From: Alphaproteobacteria bacterium
GTDB lineage: Bacteria > Pseudomonadota > Alphaproteobacteria > UBA8366 > Aestuariispiraceae
DNA length: 64,000 nucleotides
Assembly (NCBI GenBank): GCA_024743195.1
Contig: JANSXE010000001.1
Location: forward strand, 124,001-188,000
Direction: 5' to 3'
Shown here piece after piece: positions 42,455-51,647 of this stretch. The notes beneath the pieces are model-generated. The model did not search any database. It had not been told where the DNA came from and saw only the letters and a program-made list of their open reading frames with translations. Position 1 is the first letter of the stretch. The number at the start of each line of letters is the position of its first letter. A program made the translations under genes and the position numbers.

Positions 42455-43978
42455 TCAGGCCCGGACGACCTCCGCCGTACGGTTGAGCGCCTTGGCGAGG
42501 CTGCCCAGACGGCGCTCGACGACCTCGCCGACCAGATGCTCGCCGCCGCTCGGCGCCGTCAGCCGCAGGACGGCGTCGTCCCGCATCACGCCGAAACGCC
42601 CGAGTTCGGCCGTCATGCCGCCGGACAGCGTGAAGGCGAGCCGCATGGCGAGGCCGATCGCGCGGGCGTGCTCGATCCGCTCCGGCGGCAGCAGCGCGCG
42701 CAGGGCCTTGAAGGCGTCCGTCTCGCCGTCGGGCATGCTGTAGCGCGCCGCGACGGCCGCGCCGACGAAGGCGCGCCCCGGGTGGTCGATCCCGACCACC
42801 GGCAGGCGCATCACCCGCATCAGGGCGTGCTCGGCCCGATAGTCCGGATGCTCCCACCGCGCGATGTCGGAGAGCATGCAGGCGGCGCGGCGCAAACGCC
42901 GCTCCTCCGCCGTCTCGTCGGGAAACAGCGGGCCGATCCAGTCGAACAGCTCCGAACCGCCGACGGCGAGCGCGCGCTCGTGCGCGACGACGTGCGAGCA
43001 GGCGCTGAACAGCGGGTCTTCGGCGCGCTGCTCCGGGCTCAACCGGTCGAACAGGCAGCCCTCGCGCAACCCGTTCGCGGAGAAGACGATCTCTTTCGGC
43101 TGCAGCCGGTCGATCACCCGATGCAGCAGCATCGACGCGTAGGGGAGCGTCTCGAGGCGGCGCTTGCTGACGCCGTGCACCTTCTGCAGCGTCCCCGGCG
43201 AGAGCTTGGCGACGAAGCCGGCGAAATCCGCCGCCTTGTCGGCGCTGACGGCGTAATGGTGGATGATGCGCAGCGGATAGTCGGTCTGGATCATGTGCAG
43301 GCGCGCGAAGCTGCGCCAGGCGCCGCCGACGACGTAGAAGCTCTTGCCCTTGGCGCGGTCGAGCCAGGGAACGGCCGCGAGCTTCTCGTCGATCAGCTCT
43401 TTCGCCTTGGCGGGCTTCGCCACAAGCTTCGAATCGAGGCGCAACGGGCCGAGCGGCAAGGTCGCCTGCTCGCCCGTCTCGCCCGCGGCGAGGGCGACGA
43501 GCTCCAGACTGCCGCCGCCGAGGTCGCCCATCACGCCATCCGCCTCCGGCGTGCCGGCCAAGACCCCGAGACCGGAGAGCCGCGCCTCCTCCTCGCCCGA
43601 CAGGATCTCGATGTCGCGGCCGCAGAGGTCGCGCGCCCGCTCCACGAAGTCGCGGCCGTTCGACGCCTCGCGCACCGCCGCTGTCGCCAGCAGATCGACC
43701 CGCCCGACGCCCATCGCCTGCGTCACGTCCATGAAGCGCGGCAGGGCCTGCAAGGCCTGCTCGACCCCGTCGGGGGACAGCATCCCGGTGGCGTCCAGAT
43801 CCCGCCCCAGCCCGCACAGCAGCTTCTCGTTGAAGACCGGCAAGGGCGCGCGGTCCGAGGATTCGTAGACCACCAGCCGGATGGAATTCGAGCCGATGTC
43901 CACAACGGCCGCCGGCGGCGGCTTGGCCGCGCCGGAGGCCGACTGCGCGTCACGGGGCGTCGGGGCCGTAATCGTCAT
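42455..43978 (-). CDS. ppx: Ppx/GppA exopolyphosphatase
   Basis: A 507-residue ASKHA-fold phosphatase. Phosphate-loop motif DIGSNSIRLVVYE near residues 27-39, LSGEEEARLSGLGV (about 127-140), and GDLGGGSLELVALA near 150 fit Ppx/GppA, and a C-terminal HD-like part carries HVVAHERA and the DIARWEHPDYRAEH motif. It releases terminal phosphate from polyphosphate or hydrolyses pppGpp. It starts 44 bases after ppk, so both are in one operon and likely balance polyphosphate level. Confidence 0.92.
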   Translation of the reverse strand: MTITAPTPRDAQSASGAAKPPPAAVVDIGSNSIRLVVYESSDRAPLPVFNEKLLCGLGRDLDATGMLSPDGVEQALQALPRFMDVTQAMGVGRVDLLATAAVREASNGRDFVERARDLCGRDIEILSGEEEARLSGLGVLAGTPEADGVMGDLGGGSLELVALAAGETGEQATLPLGPLRLDSKLVAKPAKAKELIDEKLAAVPWLDRAKGKSFYVVGGAWRSFARLHMIQTDYPLRIIHHYAVSADKAADFAGFVAKLSPGTLQKVHGVSKRRLETLPYASMLLHRVIDRLQPKEIVFSANGLREGCLFDRLSPEQRAEDPLFSACSHVVAHERALAVGGSELFDWIGPLFPDETAEERRLRRAACMLSDIARWEHPDYRAEHALMRVMRLPVVGIDHPGRAFVGAAVAARYSMPDGETDAFKALRALLPPERIEHARAIGLAMRLAFTLSGGMTAELGRFGVMRDDAVLRLTAPSGGEHLVGEVVERRLGSLAKALNRTAEVVRA

Positions 43979-44022
43979 GGGTAAGGAACGAACTCGCTTG
44001 CTGCGCTGCGAACCGTGCGCGG

Positions 44023-46344
44023 CTAGCCGCGCTTGGCCGCGCCGGTCTTGCCGCGGCCGCGGGACGCCGTCTTGCCCGCCCCGGCCTTGGAGCCGGCGAG
44101 GCTCGCCTTGCGCGCCCGGCGGATCGCCTTTCCGCGGCCGGAGAGACTGGGATTGGTCATGAAGAAGACGTGGCAGTTGAAGCCCTTGCCGACCGGTTCG
44201 TCGCGCACGAAAGAGCCGTCCGGCTCCAGGTCCCAGGTCTGCGCCTCGTCGTTGAGGTTGGCGTACATCACCTGCTCCAGAATCTGTCGCTTAACGGTCT
44301 GATTCTGGATCGGAACCAACGATTCGACGCGCCGGTCCAGATTGCGCGGCATCCAATCGGCGGAGGAGATGAACACCTCCGCGTCGAGCGAGGGCAGCCC
44401 ATGACCTGAGCCGAAGCAGACCACGCGGCTGTGCTCGAGGAAGCGGCCGACGATGCTCTTCACCCGGATGTTCTCGCTCAACCCCTCGATGCCGGCGCGC
44501 AGGCAGCAAATGCCGCGGATCACGAGGTCGATCTGCACGCCGGCGCGGCTCGCCTCGTAGAGGGCGTCGATCAATTCGCCGTCGACCAGGTTGTTGACCT
44601 TCACCCAGATCTGCGCCGGCCGGCCGGCCTTGGCGTGCTCGATTTCGCCCTTGATCCCGTCGAGGAGCCGCTTGCGCAGGGCCAGCGGCGCAAGCGACAG
44701 ACGCTCCATCTCCTCCGGCGTGGCGTAGCCGGTCATGTAGTTGAAGGCGCGCGCCGCGTCGCGGGCCAGCCCAGGCTCGCAGGTGAAATAGCTGAGATCG
44801 GTGTAGATCTTCGCCGTGATCGGGTGGTAGTTGCCGGTCCCGTAATGCACATAGGTGCGCAGTCCCGACCCCTCGCGCCGCACCACCATCGACACCTTGG
44901 CGTGGGTCTTCAGGTCCACGAAGCCGTAGACCACCTGCACGCCCGCGCGCTCCAGGTCGCGCGCCCAGCGGATGTTCGCGGCCTCGTCGAAGCGCGCCTT
45001 CAGCTCGACCAGCGCGGTCACGGATTTTCCGGCCTCCGCCGCCTCGCTGAGAGCGGCGATGATCGGCGAATCCTTGGAGGTGCGGTAGAGCGTCTGCTTG
45101 ATCGCGATGACGGCCGGATCCTGCGCCGCCTGCCGCAGAAACTGGACCACCACGTCGAAGCTCTCATAGGGGTGGTGGACGATGATGTCCTTGGCGCGGA
45201 TGGCCGCGAAGCAGTCGCCGCCATAGTCCCGGATGCGCTCGGGAAAACGGGCGTTGAAGGGTTCGAACAGCAGATCGCGCCGCTGGTCCACGATCAGTTG
45301 GCTGGCGTCGGCGAGGCCGAGTATGCCCTCGACCGCGAACACGTCCTCGGCGTCCGCATTGAGCTGATCGATCACGAAGTCCCGGAGGTCTTCGGGCGTC
45401 GTCGCCTCAATCTTCAGGCGAATCACGTGGCCGCGGCGGCGGCGGCGCAGCATGCTCTCGAAGGTGCGGACCAGGTCCTCCGCCTCCTCGTCGATCTCCA
45501 TGTCGCTGTCCCGGATGATCCGGAACATGCCCTTGCCGGTGACCTCGAAGCCCGGGAACAGCCGGTCGAGATAGAGGCCGATCACCCGCTCCAACGCGAT
45601 GAAGCGGATCTTCTGACCAGGCAGCCGGACGAAGCGATCGATGTTGCTGGGGATCGGAAGCAGACCGTTCATATGCTTCTCGTCCTGCGGACGCAGCAAC
45701 TCCAGCGCCAGCACCAGCCCCTTGTTCGGGATGAAGGGGAACGGGTGCGCCGGATCGACGGCGAGCGGCGTCAGCGCGGGAAAGATCTGCTCCAGGAACC
45801 AGCCGTCTAGCCAGGTCCGCTCGCGCTGCGTCAACTCCTCCGGCTCCAGCACGAAGAGATCCGCCTTGCGCAGTTCGTCGGTGACGACGCGCCATATGTC
45901 CTGCTGCTGGGCCATCAGCCGCCCCGCCTCCTCGGCGATGGCGGCGAGCTGCTGCGCGGGCGTCAGCCCGTCCTGGCTGGGCGAGGAGATGCCGGCGGAG
46001 ACCTGCCCTTTCAGGCCGGCCACACGCACCATGTAGAACTCGTCCAGATTGCTGGCGGAGATAGACAGGAAGCGCAGCCGCTCCAGCAGCGGATGCTGGG
46101 GATTCATCGCCTCCTCCAGCACGCGCGTGTTGAAGGCGAGCCAGGAGAGCTCCCGGTTCATGAAGCGCTTGGGCCCGAAATCCCGAACCGACTTGGCCTG
46201 CTTGCGCTCGTCCTCGATAAGCTTGGCGACCTCGCCCGGCGCGGGAACCGGCCCCCCGCTCGATCCGCTCGGCGACGGCGACAAGGCGGCCTGGTGGGCG
46301 GCCTCCTCATCGAGCGCGGTGCTGCTGTCTCGGCTGTCTGTCAC
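44023..46344 (-). CDS. ppk: Polyphosphate kinase 1
   Basis: A 773-residue PPK1 that polymerises the terminal phosphate of ATP into polyphosphate at the membrane. Landmarks are [17 protein letters not shown] near the N-terminus, [19 protein letters not shown], the autophosphorylated-His region [13 protein letters not shown], and [18 protein letters not shown]. Start is GTG 46342-46344 with GGGAGAAG well spaced upstream. A Lys/Arg/Gly-rich tail ([21 protein letters not shown]) ends the protein. First gene of the ppk-ppx operon and divergent from the SixA-type phosphatase. Confidence 0.97.
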   Translation of the reverse strand: MTDSRDSSTALDEEAAHQAALSPSPSGSSGGPVPAPGEVAKLIEDERKQAKSVRDFGPKRFMNRELSWLAFNTRVLEEAMNPQHPLLERLRFLSISASNLDEFYMVRVAGLKGQVSAGISSPSQDGLTPAQQLAAIAEEAGRLMAQQQDIWRVVTDELRKADLFVLEPEELTQRERTWLDGWFLEQIFPALTPLAVDPAHPFPFIPNKGLVLALELLRPQDEKHMNGLLPIPSNIDRFVRLPGQKIRFIALERVIGLYLDRLFPGFEVTGKGMFRIIRDSDMEIDEEAEDLVRTFESMLRRRRRGHVIRLKIEATTPEDLRDFVIDQLNADAEDVFAVEGILGLADASQLIVDQRRDLLFEPFNARFPERIRDYGGDCFAAIRAKDIIVHHPYESFDVVVQFLRQAAQDPAVIAIKQTLYRTSKDSPIIAALSEAAEAGKSVTALVELKARFDEAANIRWARDLERAGVQVVYGFVDLKTHAKVSMVVRREGSGLRTYVHYGTGNYHPITAKIYTDLSYFTCEPGLARDAARAFNYMTGYATPEEMERLSLAPLALRKRLLDGIKGEIEHAKAGRPAQIWVKVNNLVDGELIDALYEASRAGVQIDLVIRGICCLRAGIEGLSENIRVKSIVGRFLEHSRVVCFGSGHGLPSLDAEVFISSADWMPRNLDRRVESLVPIQNQTVKRQILEQVMYANLNDEAQTWDLEPDGSFVRDEPVGKGFNCHVFFMTNPSLSGRGKAIRRARKASLAGSKAGAGKTASRGRGKTGAAKRG

Positions 46345-46526
46345 GCGATCTTCTCCCGACCCGGCTATGCTTAGAAGGCGCTGGCCCTTCCGTAAAGACG
46401 AACTGTGACAGCTTCATGGAGACGCGAGCCGCCGGCAAGCCGGCGACTAGATTACCACGCCTTCGCCGTGATAGTGAGCGCGGGACCGCGGAATGCATTG
46501 CGGCGGACACGATGACCGGAGGCCCG

Positions 46527-47051
46527 ATGCTCACGCTCTTCCTGCTGCGCCACGCGAAATCGAGCTGGTCCGACGCGGGCATGGCCGACTTCGACCGGCC
46601 GCTCGCCTCGCGCGGGGTCAAGGCGGCGCCGAAGATCGGATCCTATATGGCCGAGGCGGGTTTCGCACCGGACCTGATCCTGTGCTCGTCCGCCCAGCGC
46701 GCGCGGGAGACCCTGGCGCTCGTGCTGCCATTCCTGAAGGAAGAGCCGACCATCCGAATCACCCGCGCGATCTATGAAGCCGACGGGGAGGAAGATCTGC
46801 TCGCCGTCCTTGCAGAGCTGGCGCCGGACGAGTCGGCCCGGGTGATGCTGATCGGCCACAATCCCGCGATGCAAGACCTGGCCGTCGCGCTCGCCGGCGC
46901 GGGCGCGCCGGACGACCGCGCGGCGCTGGCGCAGAAATACCCGACGGCCGGATTGGCGGTCCTGACCTTCGACGGGGCGGACGGCTGGGCCGGACTCGCG
47001 CCCGGCGCGGGCCTGCTCACCCACTTCGTGCGCCCGAGGGAGCTTGAATGA
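46527..47051 (+). CDS. SixA-type histidine phosphatase
   Basis: A 174-residue histidine phosphatase-fold protein. Phosphate-pocket RHAKSSWSDAG holds His9 and Arg8, DFDRPLASRGV and the second pocket LIGHNP near residue 112 complete the pattern of SixA. Targets in the group are phosphohistidine on proteins or small phosphates. ATG 46527 is preceded by GGAGG; the longer frame from 46416 lacks one. The 3' end overlaps the CYTH-CHAD gene on the other strand by 35 bases. It lies between ppk and CYTH-CHAD, inside the polyphosphate neighbourhood. Confidence 0.85.
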   Translation: MLTLFLLRHAKSSWSDAGMADFDRPLASRGVKAAPKIGSYMAEAGFAPDLILCSSAQRARETLALVLPFLKEEPTIRITRAIYEADGEEDLLAVLAELAPDESARVMLIGHNPAMQDLAVALAGAGAPDDRAALAQKYPTAGLAVLTFDGADGWAGLAPGAGLLTHFVRPRELE

Positions 47052-48630
47052 TCGCGTCCTTCGCATCCTCCGTCGCCACAGCGCCCGTCTCCCAATAGAC
47101 CGGCAACGCCCGGAACCGCGCCCAGCTCTCGGCCAGATTGGCGAGCCCCGCCTCGATCTTGCGCGCCTGATGGCCTTCGACCAACGCGACCGCCTCCGGA
47201 TTGAGCACCTGCGCCGGGTCCTCGGCGCCGTCGGCCAGTTCCTGCAGCAACCGATGCGCCACCGCCGCGTCGTTGAGCCCGCCCAGGCAATCCTGCAGCT
47301 TCTTCGTCGCCTGTAGGAAGGGGCCCACCCGCTTCTTCGGGTAGAGGCTGCGGAAGAACTCGACGGCGTAGCGCAGCTTCTTGATCTCGATGCGCAATTC
47401 ATGCAGCGCCTCGGTCTCCAGCGCCGTCGGGTCCGCGCCCGCATCGTCCAGAACCACCTTATAGCGGGCCGCCAACAGGTCGTGCGCGAAGCTTCCCACC
47501 GGCAGGGCTTCGGCCGCGGGATTCGCGGTGTCGCCCCAGCTTTCCAGGTCCAGCAGGAGATGCTGGAAGCGCTTGCGGTCTAGCGCGGCGACGGCGCGCT
47601 TGTAGCCGCGCTTGCGCTTCTTGCCGGCGCGCTTGGCCAGCGCCTTGAGGCCGGGATGCTCCGGACGCTCGGCCAACACAGGGGCCAGCGTCTCGTCCAG
47701 AAAGACATCCCAATCGCGCGCGGGATTGGTCTGCTGCTGCATCCAACGAAGCGGTTTGGCGAGCCGCTTGCGCGGTCCCTCCTCGATCACCGGCCTGAAG
47801 GCCGAAAGCGCGGCGCGCATGCGGCGCACCGCGACCCGCGCCTGATGGACGCCTTCCGGGTCTGCGCCGGCGCGGATCACCGAATCGTTCGCCAGCACCT
47901 GCGCGACGCCGAGCCGCAGGATCTGGGCCAGCGCGGCGCGCACGCTCATCTCCGGTTCGAACGCCGGCTCCTCCGCCTTCTTCGGCGCCGGCTCCCGACC
48001 GAGGAACAGGGCGTAGCCGCGCGCGGCCTTGCTCTCGCCGCCGATGCGGAACGGAATGCGCGCCCGCAATTCCCGGGCGAAGTCGAGCAGCGCCGTCGGC
48101 TCGCCCCGCTTCAATTCAAGCTCCGCCTCGAGGATCGGCCGAACGCCGCCGGCGTCCGGGGCGCCGCAGCCGACGCTGCGAATCTCGCCGACGTCGAGCG
48201 CGACCTCGATCAGCGACCCGCCCGCCTCGACCAGCCACAGCGTGCGCTTCACATCGGTGGAGAAGACGGCCGTCAGCGCCTTGTCGCCGATGGCGGCGCG
48301 CACGCTCTCTGCGGCGGCTGGATCATCGATCAGCGCCAGATCGGGCGTCGTCCCGCGGATCGGCGCCGTGACCTCGACGCGGGTCTGAAGGCCGCCCGCG
48401 GGGCCGACGGCCGCCTTCAGCGTCTGCACGCGGCGGCGCCCTTCCTGACGCACCCGCAGGGCCGCGCCGGCGCGCTTCAGATCCAGGTCCGCCGTATCGA
48501 AATAGACGGCGATCAGACGCTCGTTGCGGGCCCGAGCCATCTTGCGCCGCTGCAACAGGGCATCGCGCCGGAGCCGCGCCGCGGCCCGGCCCTCCAAGGT
48601 CAGCTTGAGTTCGATCTCCCGCTCCGACAT
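47017..48630 (-). CDS. CYTH-CHAD fusion: inorganic triphosphatase with polyphosphate-binding domain
   Basis: A 537-residue protein. The N-terminal CYTH domain (about 1-205) has the ExExK motif at E5-I-E7-L-K9 of a triphosphate tunnel enzyme. The C-terminal CHAD domain (about 235-520) is helical and rich in conserved His and Arg/Lys, such as GVHQARVAVRRMRAAL and LHELRIEIKKLRYAVEFF; CHAD is known to bind polyphosphate. So it probably hydrolyses tripolyphosphate or is targeted to polyphosphate granules. Adjacent to ppk-ppx. Its own possible promoter gives a leaderless start (see 48637-48667). Confidence 0.92.
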   Translation of the reverse strand: MSEREIELKLTLEGRAAARLRRDALLQRRKMARARNERLIAVYFDTADLDLKRAGAALRVRQEGRRRVQTLKAAVGPAGGLQTRVEVTAPIRGTTPDLALIDDPAAAESVRAAIGDKALTAVFSTDVKRTLWLVEAGGSLIEVALDVGEIRSVGCGAPDAGGVRPILEAELELKRGEPTALLDFARELRARIPFRIGGESKAARGYALFLGREPAPKKAEEPAFEPEMSVRAALAQILRLGVAQVLANDSVIRAGADPEGVHQARVAVRRMRAALSAFRPVIEEGPRKRLAKPLRWMQQQTNPARDWDVFLDETLAPVLAERPEHPGLKALAKRAGKKRKRGYKRAVAALDRKRFQHLLLDLESWGDTANPAAEALPVGSFAHDLLAARYKVVLDDAGADPTALETEALHELRIEIKKLRYAVEFFRSLYPKKRVGPFLQATKKLQDCLGGLNDAAVAHRLLQELADGAEDPAQVLNPEAVALVEGHQARKIEAGLANLAESWARFRALPVYWETGAVATEDAKDAIIQAPSGARSG

Positions 48631-48636
48631 CGCTCT

Positions 48637-48667
48637 TTTATAAGAGAGGTGCAGGCGTAGTAATCAA
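48637..48667 (-). promoter_or_regulatory. Candidate promoter for CYTH-CHAD gene, leaderless arrangement
   Basis: On the reverse strand TTGATT (complement of 48662-48667) and TATAAA (complement of 48637-48642) are separated by 19 bases. The start ATG (48630) begins six bases beyond the -10 box, so transcription would start at or next to the ATG. The -10 box is also in the palindrome ctcttataaaagag. An alternative reading of AAGAG as a ribosome site remains. Confidence 0.3.
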
Positions 48668-48717
48668 ACGGAAAGCGAGCCGTCATATAACTTTCATTCA
48701 ACCGTAACAGGAAACCC

Positions 48718-49497
48718 TCATAGCGTGCCGGGATAAGCGCCGCCGTCCATCAACAGGTTCTGGCCTGTCACGAAACCGGCATGGACGCTGCACAAATAGG
48801 CGCAGGTGCGGCCGAACTCGTCCGGCGATCCGACGCGCCCGGCGGGGTTCGTCTCGCCCATCTCGCGCAGCACCTCCTCGACGGGACGCCCTTCCTTCTC
48901 CGCGCGCGCCGCCGCCGTGCTGCGCAAGCGATCGGTGTCGAAGGGCCCCGGCAGCAGGCCGTTTATGGTGACGTTGCGCCGCACCGTTTCGCGCGCCAGA
49001 CCGGCGACGAACCCGGTCAACCCGGCCCGCGCGCCGTTCGACAGACCCAGGATCGGGATCGGCGCCTTCACCGCCGCCGAGGTGATGTTGACGATGCGCC
49101 CGAAGCGCCGATCCATCATGCCGTCGACGACCGCCTTGATCAGCAGGATCGGGGTCAGCATGTTGGCGTCCACCGCCTTGATCCAATCGTCCCGCTCCCA
49201 GTCGCGGAAGTCGCCCGGCGGCGGGCCGCCGGCGTTGTTGACCAGGATGTCCGGGTCCGGACAGGCGGCGAGGACGGCGTTGCGTCCGGCCTCGGTCGTC
49301 ACGTCGCAGGCGACCGGTGTGACGGACACGCCGTGGGCCGCGGCGATCGTTTCAGCCGTCGCCTCCAGCGCGTCGGCGCCGCGCGCATTGATCACCAGAT
49401 CGACGCCTTCGGCCGCCAGCGCCTCCGCACAGGCGCGGCCAAGCCCCTTGGACGCCGCGCACACGATGGCCTTGCGGCCCGTCAGTCCCAGATCCAT
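48718..49497 (-). CDS. SDR-family oxidoreductase with altered catalytic motif
   Basis: A 259-residue Rossmann-fold SDR: cofactor motif CAASKGLGRACA (13-24), NNAGG at 87-91, catalytic-type Ser140 in INITSAAVK. In place of the usual Tyr-x3-Lys, the sequence is S153-N-G-A-R157 (GLSNGARAGLTGF), so both proton-transfer residues are changed. A subfamily with SNxARA is known from sequence, but what it catalyses is unclear; a non-redox or alternative mechanism is possible. It closely follows hda (35 bases), in one likely operon. Confidence 0.82.
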   Translation of the reverse strand: MDLGLTGRKAIVCAASKGLGRACAEALAAEGVDLVINARGADALEATAETIAAAHGVSVTPVACDVTTEAGRNAVLAACPDPDILVNNAGGPPPGDFRDWERDDWIKAVDANMLTPILLIKAVVDGMMDRRFGRIVNITSAAVKAPIPILGLSNGARAGLTGFVAGLARETVRRNVTINGLLPGPFDTDRLRSTAAARAEKEGRPVEEVLREMGETNPAGRVGSPDEFGRTCAYLCSVHAGFVTGQNLLMDGGAYPGTL

Positions 49498-49532
49498 CCC
49501 ACTTGCTCCTTGTCTATAAGGTCGGCGTCCGT

Positions 49533-50231
49533 TCAGCCGTCTGCCGCGTCCTCCAGATCCTCAAGCGCCCGCCGGGCCAGCGGCTGGGTGATCGCCTTGC
49601 GCTCCGCCAGGGCCAGCCGGTCGAGCCGCTCGACCAGCCGCCCCGCCGCCTCGAAGCTGCGCGGCATCCTTAGCGTCAGGTAATCGATCACCGCCGGATC
49701 GACCGGCAACTGCCGATCCGAGAACAGCTTGCCCAGCACCGCCGCCAGCAGCCGGTCGTCCGGCGCGCCGAGCGCCGCCGCCGGCGCCGCCTTGAGCCGC
49801 GTGATCAGATCCGGCGGGCCGATGCGCCACGCCGCCGGCGCCGCGCGCGCCGCGATCAGCAGCGTCCCGCCGCGCTCGCGCATCAGATTGTAGAGATGAA
49901 ACAGCGCCTCCGGCTCCCGCGCCGCCTCCACGTCGTCCACGGCGACCGCCCGCCGATCCCCGAGGCGCGCGTCGAGCCCCGCGACCGCAAGCTCCGCCGC
50001 CGGCCACACCGGCGCCCCGGCGGCGGCGGCCCACACATGCAGCAGGTGCGTCTTGCCGGCGCCGGGCGGGCCGTGGATCAGCAGCGCAGACCCCGGCCAG
50101 TCCGGCCACCGGTCGATCCAGGCGACGGCCTCCTCGTTGCAGGGCGCGACCAGGAAATCCACGCGCCCCCGCGCCGGGCGGTGCGGCAGCGCGAGCGGCA
50201 GTTGAACCGGCTTTGCGGCGGAAGGCGTCAT
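49533..50231 (-). CDS. hda: DnaA-related regulatory inactivator Hda/HdaA
   Basis: A 232-residue AAA+ protein lacking the DNA-binding domain of DnaA. The N-terminus KPVQLPLALP carries the QLPLALP clamp-binding motif, followed by Walker A GPPGAGKTH near 54-62, VAVDDVEA as Walker B and an arginine-finger-type helix LITRLKAAP. It promotes hydrolysis of DnaA-ATP when bound to the beta-clamp, so limiting reinitiation. ATG 50229-50231 gives the clamp motif at the very start; the frame to 50303 is not used. It follows the DUF2066 gene by 41 bases. Confidence 0.9.
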   Translation of the reverse strand: MTPSAAKPVQLPLALPHRPARGRVDFLVAPCNEEAVAWIDRWPDWPGSALLIHGPPGAGKTHLLHVWAAAAGAPVWPAAELAVAGLDARLGDRRAVAVDDVEAAREPEALFHLYNLMRERGGTLLIAARAAPAAWRIGPPDLITRLKAAPAAALGAPDDRLLAAVLGKLFSDRQLPVDPAVIDYLTLRMPRSFEAAGRLVERLDRLALAERKAITQPLARRALEDLEDAADG

Positions 50232-50272
50232 GCGTTGACCGCAGGGTTGTTGGGGCGACCGGGCGCCGGGCG

Positions 50273-51511
50273 CTATTGCGCGCCGGCCCTGCGCAGGCTC
50301 CAACCTGAGGCGTCCTCGGTCAAGGCGAGCGTGAGGCCGTTCTGCAGCAGCGCATTCTGGAACTGGTAGATGTCGCCGACATATTCGACCTCGAAGGCCG
50401 CCTCCCGGATGGTCGTCCGGGCGAGCGCCACCCGCTTGACCGGCGCCGAGGCCTCCAGCCCCCGGCGGACCGCCACCAGATCGTCGATCCCGGTGAGCGG
50501 CGCGCTCAAGATCAGGACCGTGGCCCCCAGATCGAAGCGCAACAGATTGTCCCGGGTCCAGGCCTCCTCCAGCAAGTCGGCGACGCCGTCGACCGCGGCG
50601 CGATAGAGCGCCGTTTCCGGGTCTTCCTCGCGCCCGGCCATCGGATCCGCGGCCTCCTCAAGGGCCCCGGCCTCCGCAGACGTCCCGGCCGCCGCCGGGT
50701 CCGCCGCAACGTCCGGGGCCGACGCGGGCGGTTCGGGCGGGAAGGCCGCAACGATGGAGACGGGCGACCAGCCGGGCGCCGCAACGTCGATCGCGACCGT
50801 CAGGCTGGCGCCGTCGGCCGCCGGCTCGGCGACGGCGACCACCGCGCCGCCGGCGCCGTGCTGCGCGGCGAGGGCTGCGAGCGCCTCCTCATCCCGGGCC
50901 AGCGCCGTCTCGGCGTCGATCGCCGCGATGTCGCCGAGGTCGCCCAAGGGCGCGATCAGCGGCGCCAGCCCTTCCGGCGGCGGCGCAGCCATCCAGGCGT
51001 CGAGCCAGGGGTTGGGGCCGCTCCACAGCACCGCCGCGCCGCCGGGCGCCCGCCAGACCGGGACGACCACGAGCGGGCGCGCCTCGGTTTCGGCGTAGGC
51101 GACGCCCTCGCGCCGCAACAGCGCCCGCACGGCGTCCGGCTGGAAGCGGATGGTCAATTCCGCCAGATACCGGCCGCCGCCGAACTTCTCGGACTCGAAG
51201 GAGACGTCGCGGATCAGGAACTCCAGCCGATCGGGGGAAAGCAGCGGCAACCGCTCGGCGTCGCGGGCGACCGTCAAGCGCTCGAACAGCGTGGCGAAGG
51301 CTTCCTGCTTGGCCCCCGCGACGCCCGCCCGTTTGGCGCTCACCTCGTCCGCACCGGTCGCGTCGACCGCCACCCGGGAGACGGTATAGACGTCGCCCGT
51401 GACCGCGGCCGCCGGCTTGGCCGAGAGCGCCAACCCCGCCGCAGCGAGGAGCCCACAGAGCGCGGCCGGTCCGAAGACCGTCCGGTGACCCGCCAGACGC
51501 CGCAGCAGCAT
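50273..51511 (-). CDS. DUF2066 domain protein, exported
   Basis: A 412-residue protein with a signal peptide (RTVFGPAALCGLLAAAGLAL, cleavage near KPAAAV) and a DUF2066 domain in the mature part (VTGDVYTVSRVAVDATGADEV, LIRDVSFESEKFGGGRYLAELTIRF in two pieces). Proteins of this family stand between hda and purM in many proteobacteria but have no fixed role. An acidic Ala/Pro-rich linker lies near residues 270-310. ATG 51511 with GGGAG upstream is chosen over GTG 51532. It is divergent from purM. Confidence 0.83.
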   Translation of the reverse strand: MLLRRLAGHRTVFGPAALCGLLAAAGLALSAKPAAAVTGDVYTVSRVAVDATGADEVSAKRAGVAGAKQEAFATLFERLTVARDAERLPLLSPDRLEFLIRDVSFESEKFGGGRYLAELTIRFQPDAVRALLRREGVAYAETEARPLVVVPVWRAPGGAAVLWSGPNPWLDAWMAAPPPEGLAPLIAPLGDLGDIAAIDAETALARDEEALAALAAQHGAGGAVVAVAEPAADGASLTVAIDVAAPGWSPVSIVAAFPPEPPASAPDVAADPAAAGTSAEAGALEEAADPMAGREEDPETALYRAAVDGVADLLEEAWTRDNLLRFDLGATVLILSAPLTGIDDLVAVRRGLEASAPVKRVALARTTIREAAFEVEYVGDIYQFQNALLQNGLTLALTEDASGWSLRRAGAQ

Positions 51512-51564
51512 TGCAAAACGCTCCCTTTTCACTATGGTCCCGGCGACATCTTCCGCGGCCCCGT

Positions 51565-51596
51565 TTGCGAACCGCCGACCCGCGCTGACCTATATA
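51565..51596 (+). promoter_or_regulatory. Possible purM promoter
   Basis: TTGCGA (51565-51570) and TATATA (51591-51596) are separated by 20 bases, longer than usual. The TATATA box stands out in GC-rich DNA between divergent genes. A GGAGG at 51612 lies too far from the purM GTG to be its ribosome site. Confidence 0.3.
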
Positions 51597-51647
51597 GCGC
51601 GTCGCGTCGCACGGAGGCCATAGCCGACCGGAAAGCGACCCGGACCC

